Shown in pieces: positions 57,972 to 64,000 of a stretch of DNA of 64,000 bases. Both the position numbers and the translations under genes were made by a program. The DNA is taken from contig OZ038528.1 of the NCBI GenBank assembly GCA_964036665.1, positions 17,905,245 through 17,969,244 on the forward strand, read 5' to 3'. Below the pieces are notes generated by a model, which saw nothing but the letters and a program-made list of their open reading frames with translations, was not told where the DNA came from and did not search any database. Position 1 is the stretch's first letter. The number at the start of each line of letters is the position of its first letter. This stretch comes from Gordius sp. MW1. Lineage: Eukaryota; Nematomorpha; Gordioida; Gordea; Gordiidae.

Positions 57972-59139
57972 TTTGGCATAAATATGGCATTTATAATGTT
58001 TTTGCAATTCGTCGCTCCGTACAAATCGCCCTCCGCACAGGGGCCAATTGCAAACGAACGGCCTTTCGCCAGTGTGCCATCTCAGATGCGCCTTGAGGTG
58101 CGATGGTCTAACATATGTTTTCCCACAACCGGGCACATGGCAGTCATGAGTCGTTGGTATATCATCTATTAAAATATTTATTTATAAAATTTTATTATCG
58201 AATTTATATTCTTTCTTTTACAATCTTCAATTATTTGTTAGAAAACTTTAAGTTCATGAAGTGAAGTGTATTAAGCATGGGCGTAGCCAGCAATGGAATT
58301 AAAGGGGGGCAATAATGATTTAGGGAGGGGCAAAATGATCATTTTTTGAAACTTTAGCCATAAATTTAATAAATTTTAACAAATTTTTGGATTTAGAAGG
58401 GGGCAGCAGCCCCTCCCTTCCCCTTGTTTACGCCCATGGTATTAAGTAATGTCTCGATCTAAAGTGAATATAAAGCTTAATTGACCTTACAATTTAAAAT
58501 ATCGTAAACCCTAAATTTACAAAGCGTATAGTAAATGTTAAAATTCAGACAAATCTATTCCGCATAAAATTTTCCATATTTGTGCTCTAAAAAATCTTAA
58601 ATTTTTCTATATTAATAAATATCAAAACGACCTAATTTTTAATAATAATAATAACAACAAAGTATTTATTCATATTTTCGCAATAAATCTTATTTTACCT
58701 ATGAGAGGTCCATTAATAAGGTGTTCTTCCATCCCCACAGTGCTATCTGTCGTAATATTTTTTGGGTATTTTGAAATGGTTAAAGAGTTTCTCAATCTGC
58801 AATTGGGACAGTCACAACAACTCATGTAAGCCGATGTTTTTTTGCTATTCGATTTTGGTTTAACCTTCTTGATCGGTTCAATACTTTTATTTGCTAAAAA
58901 TTCATCCGAATCCGCATTATGATTATGATCAGAATAAATATCGACAAAATGGTAATTGGCTCCATCAAAGTTACCATTGACATTGGGGTTGATCAATTCG
59001 TTTTCGCCTTCATTTATTTTAAGTACTTTGTGGTCATCCACGAAATCTTTTTCGAATGGAGTTTCATTCGAAGAATAAGAATCTTCGTATGCTTTGTCTT
59101 TATATGGATTAGCCCTAATTTCCATAATTTCGGTAGAAT
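57966..59139 (-). CDS. Sp-family zinc-finger transcription factor, 3' part, two fingers only
   Basis: Two exons seen: 58699-59139 and 57966-58165, joined CATAG|GTAAAA...TTAATAG|ATGAT in phase. The upstream exon opens after a good acceptor (branch CTAAC, CTAAAG|ATTCTACC), so further 5' exons must exist and the ATG at 59125 need not be the start. The upstream exon is acidic and low-complexity, then has [11 protein letters not shown], the Buttonhead box (CxCPNC) of Sp proteins. The last exon has finger 1 ([20 protein letters not shown], ending RWH) and finger 2 ([20 protein letters not shown], ending KCH), the GC-box-reading Sp/KLF type. The TGERPF linker is intact. After finger 2, HIYAKK then TAA replaces the usual HTGEKKF linker and third finger. 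The TAA overlaps an AATAAA. It is either a truncated Sp or one with a further unspliced or alternative exon. Confidence 0.85.
58276..58438. mobile_element. GCGTAGCC-type MITE in Sp-like gene intron
   Basis: Ends CATGGGCGTAGCCAGCAATG and ...GTTTACGCCCATG. A perfect 8-bp flanking duplication GTATTAAG at 58268-58275 and 58439-58446 gives the clearest target duplication for this family. It lies in the intron between the two recognised Sp exons. Confidence 0.88.
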
Positions 59140-60007
59140 CTTTAGTTAGTTGAAGACGGCAAAAAGTTGAACGGAGAAATCAGATTTCAAAAAAATAGAT
59201 ATGTGATTATTTTGGAACACTTTTTTAAAAAAAAAGTTTAAATAATAAGTTTATTTTTTAAAGGGGAAGAGGGGGGCATTTATCGATAATAATTAAAAAA
59301 GAATTAATAGGTGCTAATTAAATATAAAGAATGATATTAAAAATTGAGAATCGAAGGAAAAATATCAAGGGAGTCGGCCTCTCTAATATTTGTGAAATTT
59401 GATCAATAATTTTGAGTGACAAATCTCAGCGATATTTTTTGATAAGGCGATTTGTTATGTTTATAATTTAATATTCTCAAAATACTGCAACATCAAAAAT
59501 GTGTTGAATAAATCATTATTTTGTAATATATTCAACGAATTTGGGAGGACATTTACAAAATCGAAATATGTTTGTAATAAAAATAATAATTTTGAAAAGA
59601 GTTAAAGTAAATGTTTAGAAAGGAATAATAATAATAATTAGGGGGATGGGTGGATAATATAGTCTTTCAGGCGGTGTCATTTATTGTTAATTCCACTTAG
59701 AAGCATTTCCCATCCCCACGCCATTCAGTCTCTTGAACCGCGCTAAAGTGTGACCTATTAAAGTCCCTTCATTTCTAAAAAGATAATGAAGGGTTTTAAA
59801 CTTTAATTATATATTAGGTACCTTTTATATATTAAAGACACTAAATGTTTCCCGACGCCTACAAATAATTTTTTATTAAGTTTTTGATGTCCAAGTAGTT
59901 TATATCGCGTATAAAATGACATTGGTTGCATATACTTGATTGACATCACTTGACACTTGTAAGCTAGATAAAAATTTTTTTATCAAAATAGGCTAGGCTA
60001 GGTATAT
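59140..60007. other. Upstream of the last Sp exons, no gene recognised
   Basis: This should be intron or 5' sequence of the Sp-like gene. A minus-strand frame at about 59687-59773 is open after a TTTTTAG acceptor-like site, but its ends do not match the phase of the next Sp exon. No other exon is recognised. Confidence 0.45.
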
Positions 60008-60170
60008 AGGCGTAGCTAGCATTGGAATTAGAGGGGGGCAATAATGATTTAGGGAGGGGCAAAATGATAGTTTTTTGAAATTTTAGCCATAATTTTAATA
60101 AACTTCAACAAATTTTTGAATTTATAGGGGGCATTTGCTCTTTCCTGCCCCCCCCCCCCGGCTACGCTGG
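60008..60170. mobile_element. GCGTAGCC-type MITE
   Basis: Starts TAGGCGTAGCTAGCATTGGA and ends in a C run then CGGCTACGC. It is directly adjacent to a second, interrupted copy starting near 60180. Confidence 0.75.
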
Positions 60171-60179
60171 CTAGCTTCA

Positions 60180-61240
60180 TAGGTGTAGCCAGGATTTGAA
60201 TAAGAAGGGGGTAGTAATAATTTAAAGAGGGGCAAAATAACGGTTTTTGAAATTTAACCATAATTTCAAAATACATCAAAAAGATTTTTATAGTTGGTGG
60301 GGTGGAACTAGAGCCCTGCACGAGTGACCCGAAACTTCGGGTCGGGTTCGGGTTTGAAATTTTACAACTCGGGCTAGGTCGGGTTTGAAGGTTATGAATC
60401 TTGTATTCCTTAATAGACATACACATATCTTTTAAATTAATGCCATTATACATATAATTTTTAATAACTGATATAGAAATATATGATTAATTTATCTCAT
60501 ACATTTATTTAAATTAATTTATTTTAAGTTACATCTGAATTTTGAATTTGCGTAATTTAAAACTTAGAAAGGTAGAATATCTTCATTGATGCTATAAATT
60601 ATAATAAACATATAATTAATATCACAAAACTTATATTAACGATATTGTGAACACCCATTTTTCTTTTTTAAATATTGATGTCTTAACTTGCTTTACCGTC
60701 TAACATATACACTAGAATAAAATAAAATTATTATGATTATTTATTAAACGAATGATTAAAATGTATAAAAAACATTATTTTGCAAACATGATATAAAAAT
60801 TATAGTTTTTAAAAAATGATCAAATTTTCTCCTTTCATTTCCGCACAATTGCCACAACCATATTAGCCTTAAAATCAAAATGGCTTGATAATAAGGACAG
60901 ACTCAATATAATTTAGCAAAAACAAGAAGATCTGCTATTTTTTATGGTGCCTACTCAAGATAGTAAATGGCTTGTAAAGAGGGATACTTTGCGTGAAATA
61001 TACTATAAAACTTTTCTGAATTAGGGTCATCTTTTTTTCTAATGCTTTCACTTTTGGCAAACATGTTTTAAAATATGTTAAATTTGTTGTTGTTTTTTTA
61101 GAAATAACATTTTGTTGCCATTTAAAACCATCAAAATCAATTTTACAACAATAACATTTTTCACTTTCGGGTCGGGTCGTGTTCGGTTTGAAAAAAGTTA
61201 CTTTGCGGGGCTCTAAGTGGAACCACCTAGCTATGCCCAA
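60180..61240. mobile_element. GCGTAGCC-type MITE interrupted by hAT-like element
   Basis: Left part from ATAGGTGTAGCCAGGATTTG to 60308, right part from about 61216 ending ...CCTAGCTATGCCCA. Removing 60309-61215 and one 8-bp duplication restores a unit of the family's usual size. Confidence 0.75.
60309..61215. mobile_element. hAT-like MITE (TAGAGCCCTGCA family), 907 bp
   Basis: Ends TAGAGCCCTGCACGAGTGAC and ...GTTACTTTGCGGGGCTCTA. Flanking octamers GGTGGAAC (60301-60308) and AGTGGAAC (61216-61223) agree at 7 of 8. CGGGTCGGGTTCGGG repeats lie just inside each end. The minus-strand open frame 60935-61240 belongs to the element and shows no recognisable domain; it may be a relic of a transposase with paired Cys (CYCC). 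Confidence 0.8.
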
Positions 61241-62099
61241 GCAAAAAGTAACTTCAATTTTTTTAAATCAAGGAGAGATGGAAAAATTTATAAAATGGTG
61301 AACGAATCAGTTTAAAACATAAATTTTAGATCTATCCTCTGGTTTTAAAATTTTAAAATAATATTAGAAATATATTTTGGGCACAATTATAAAAATACTC
61401 AAATTAAAAGCTCCCAATGACTTTAAGTTTTTAAATTCTTTTTTGGTGTTACAATAAAAATTTTAATACGGGTTGGGGTTCTTTCTTTGAACCATAAAAC
61501 ACCAACTTAAATTGAATTAATGATGCTTTTTTTATCTTCAGAAACTACGACTTATGAGGAATATTTAACAGAAAAGAGTATAGAAAACTTATAAAACTAT
61601 ATTTAAAAATCTCTATATGTTTTTATTTTGGATAATTTTCGTAAAATAGATTCTATGAAATTTTTGTTACACTAGTTTCAGAAACATGTTAACTTTTTAA
61701 CTTAACCCGAATTTGTTATAAAAATGGATTTTTATGTAATCCAATATTTTTAAATAAATTGAAATTAATTGCCCCTTTACAAACAAATCCATCAACTAAT
61801 CAGAAAAATGAATTTATATATATTTTAAACAAAAAAATCATGCGTTAAAATTTTAATGGTTTGAACTAATTATAGGCATTCATAATACACAATGTCAATA
61901 TTTTGTTGATAAATTTTTATTAAAAGATGAAAGTCTTTAAAAAAACTCTGTCTTTCAATTTTTCCCCCTTGAAACTATTGTTATTCAAGGATAAATATTA
62001 ATACATACTATTAATCTAAAACAATTAAATCTTTTCATAGGTTTTGATTATCATAAAATATCTTGGACGAAGAAACAGGAGTGGCGGCTAACCCCCTCT

Positions 62100-62242
62100 C
62101 ATGGGCGTAGCAAAGGGGGGGGGGGCAGGAGGGGCTGTTGAAGTTTATTAAAATTATGGCTAAAATTGGAAAAAATGTTCATTATGCCCCTCCATAAATT
62201 ATTATTGCCCCCCATCTAATTCCAATACTGGCTACCTCCATG
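62100..62242. mobile_element. GCGTAGCC-type MITE
   Basis: Begins CATGGGCGTAGCAAAGGGGG with a G run and GGAGGGGCTG, ends ...AATACTGGCTACCTCCATG. It is oriented opposite to 58276. Confidence 0.75.
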
Positions 62243-63442
62243 GCCCCTTTAAATCAAAAATTTCACATATACATTTCAAAAATAGTATCGTTATTATTAA
62301 ACCAAACCTGCTCTAATTTAAATCATGACGATGCCCATAGTTAAGCTAATTTTAACACACATAAACATAGAATTATATTAGCATTCATGCTGAGTCAGGG
62401 TAAGGTAGGTAAGTTAGGGTTCATTAACTAAACAATATCCTCGCACACAAGCTTTTAATTAATGTGAAAGGATTAGGAATAATAAAGGTAGGTGGCGATG
62501 GGAATATTGATAATGTAATTTGTTAATTAGTTTCCGCTTAGTGTCTTTCAACTAAATATAATAAGTATATAGTTTCTAAACTAGTTTTAAGCAAGTCCTG
62601 CTTTAGTATTTTTTTGATCCTTAATATAAGGAAGTTTGAAAGCTGAATAATTTTTTAAATTATAATAGCAAAACACTTTAGACGATAAGAGCTCTCGATA
62701 ATAATTATTATCAATTTTTTCGATTTTAAATTCTTTTTATGTTAAAATTATATTATGTTTGTTTAAATTTTAAATATTTTCGCTTCCCACCTTACTCCAT
62801 ACATTGATAAGCACATAGGTTTCTAAAGCCATTTGCCTTATGGCCGGCCAATTCCGCGTTTATGACCATAAATACTCCTTGAAATTTGAGGTTATGGTAA
62901 CTTTCTAGAGCGGGCTTTATAGAAGAGCTTGTTAAAATTCTTTAAGACTAGTAAATTATAAGGCAACATCCATTTTTTATGGTTATTAAAATTGTTAACG
63001 ACATCCTAGATCCTACCTTAATTATCTTGTTTACAACGCAATAAAATTATAATTAAGATATACTGTTTGCAATTTAACTACATTTGAGATTATTAATTTT
63101 TGCTCATTATTGTAATAATGCTTCTTAATTCCTTACCAAAGGAACAAAAATTGCAAGACTAATACGCTTTTCGAATCTACTAACCGATAAATTTACCGAT
63201 CTTAAGTTATAAATATTTATCATTTATTTAAACATGTCTTAAACATAAAATTGTCCATTAGACGTTGTCAAAAACACATTTGTTTTCTATAAAGACCATT
63301 TTTTAGATTCAAATATATATGTTAGAGAAAACAAAAACCCAAGCCTGTTTCTTCGTCCCATATTAAAAAAAAACTTATCATAGGGCAATTTGCCTGAAAA
63401 ACTTAATATTATAACGTAAAATCATCAAGCAAATGACGTAGG

Positions 63443-63590
63443 TAGGCGTATCACTAAGTTTGGAAAAAAAAGCTTCTATAAACCAATTTTTCTATTTGAT
63501 AAAATTTGATTGAAATATAAAAAAAATATCATATTAATTTTCCCCCTCCCTCCTACGCTTCTCTTGAATTCAAACCCTGACTACGCCCAC
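63443..63590. mobile_element. GCGTAGCC-type MITE, diverged
   Basis: Left end TAGGCGTATCACTAAGTTTG, right end ...CCTGACTACGCCCAC. The flanks share GCAAATGACGT (11 bases) on both sides, of which eight or more can be target duplication. Confidence 0.7.
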
Positions 63591-64000
63591 GCAAATGACG
63601 TCCTTTTGTCTGGCATATTCATTAGTCCTAAATAGCCTTTCAGGAATTCCACAAAAGTTTATTAATCTCATGATTTAAAGACGACTCTAATTAACGTTCA
63701 TTCTTATGTTATCAATAGTAGGGTAGGGATAAACTTCGAAAGCAGGAACCCTAGAGACCCCATTAAACAGAGGTGTCAATTATAGTTAGGGGTTAGTGTG
63801 TAATTTAAGGTAATTTGTCACACAATTATCTCATCATTAAACTAAGGACTATGAGATGGGGGGGGGGGGTATTAGGGGGAACATTCCGATCTAATGATAT
63901 TAATCAGTTAGACATTATGTCTTCTTTCTCGCTCGGTCAATTCATGCTGTGCCTCTCTCCTAATTTTTATAAACATCCGGAAGAACATTAGGGAAGAGAA

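Larger units (their letters stand above)
61241..64000. other. Right-hand flank, MITEs only
   Basis: No exon or RNA gene recognised. Two GCGTAGCC-type MITEs are listed separately. Poly-G runs occur at about 62116-62126 and 63857-63868. Confidence 0.5.

Noticed and set aside
57984..58172. Plus-strand 62-codon frame
   Set aside because: It is the antisense of the Sp zinc-finger exon.
59687..59773. Upstream exon of the Sp-like gene
   Set aside because: The frame is open after a TTTTTAG site but ends in a stop, and its possible donors do not give the phase needed by the exon at 58699-59139.

Overview
This window is a piece of an AT-rich, intron-rich invertebrate nuclear genome. Every multi-exon gene has short exons with GT..AG introns, polyadenylation signals are AATAAA-like, and the space between exons is full of MITEs, hAT remnants, tRNA-derived SINEs and a truncated LINE. 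The mix of repeats suggests an arthropod, but that is inference; no gene fixes the species. Nothing looks prokaryotic or viral.

Layout. 1-15.9 kb: no host gene recognised; layered transposons, including a 5'-truncated LINE with an exceptionally long target duplication, several hAT elements with 8-bp target duplications, and a hAT nested inside a MITE. 15.98-18.09 kb (+): a single large coding exon for a 702-residue, low-complexity orphan protein. 18.73-19.40 kb (+): a three-exon RMI2 gene (OB-fold subunit of the BLM/TOP3A/RMI dissolvasome), too fragmented to show as a long ORF. 19.57-41.46 kb (-): a complete RIC1 gene that I assemble from 28 exons (1592 codons), convergent with RMI2. 41.5-44.9 kb: spacer with MITEs and one possible orphan exon. 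44.94-54.67 kb (-): a complete 15-exon ALDH4A1 (mitochondrial delta-1-pyrroline-5-carboxylate dehydrogenase, 557 codons). 57.97-59.14 kb (-): the last two exons of an Sp-family transcription factor with a Buttonhead box and only two zinc fingers. 59.2-64 kb: MITEs and a nested hAT-like element, no gene recognised.

The four recognised genes do unrelated housekeeping work (DNA crossover dissolution, Rab6 activation at the Golgi, proline catabolism, transcription). They form no pathway together. All exon joins given for RMI2, RIC1 and ALDH4A1 keep reading frame and were checked by length arithmetic. I did not find a clear undescribed biological system. The most novel items are the orphan 702-residue protein, the Sp factor that stops before its third finger, the hairpin-bearing tandem repeat in a RIC1 intron, and several nested or splice-site-adjacent transposon insertions.
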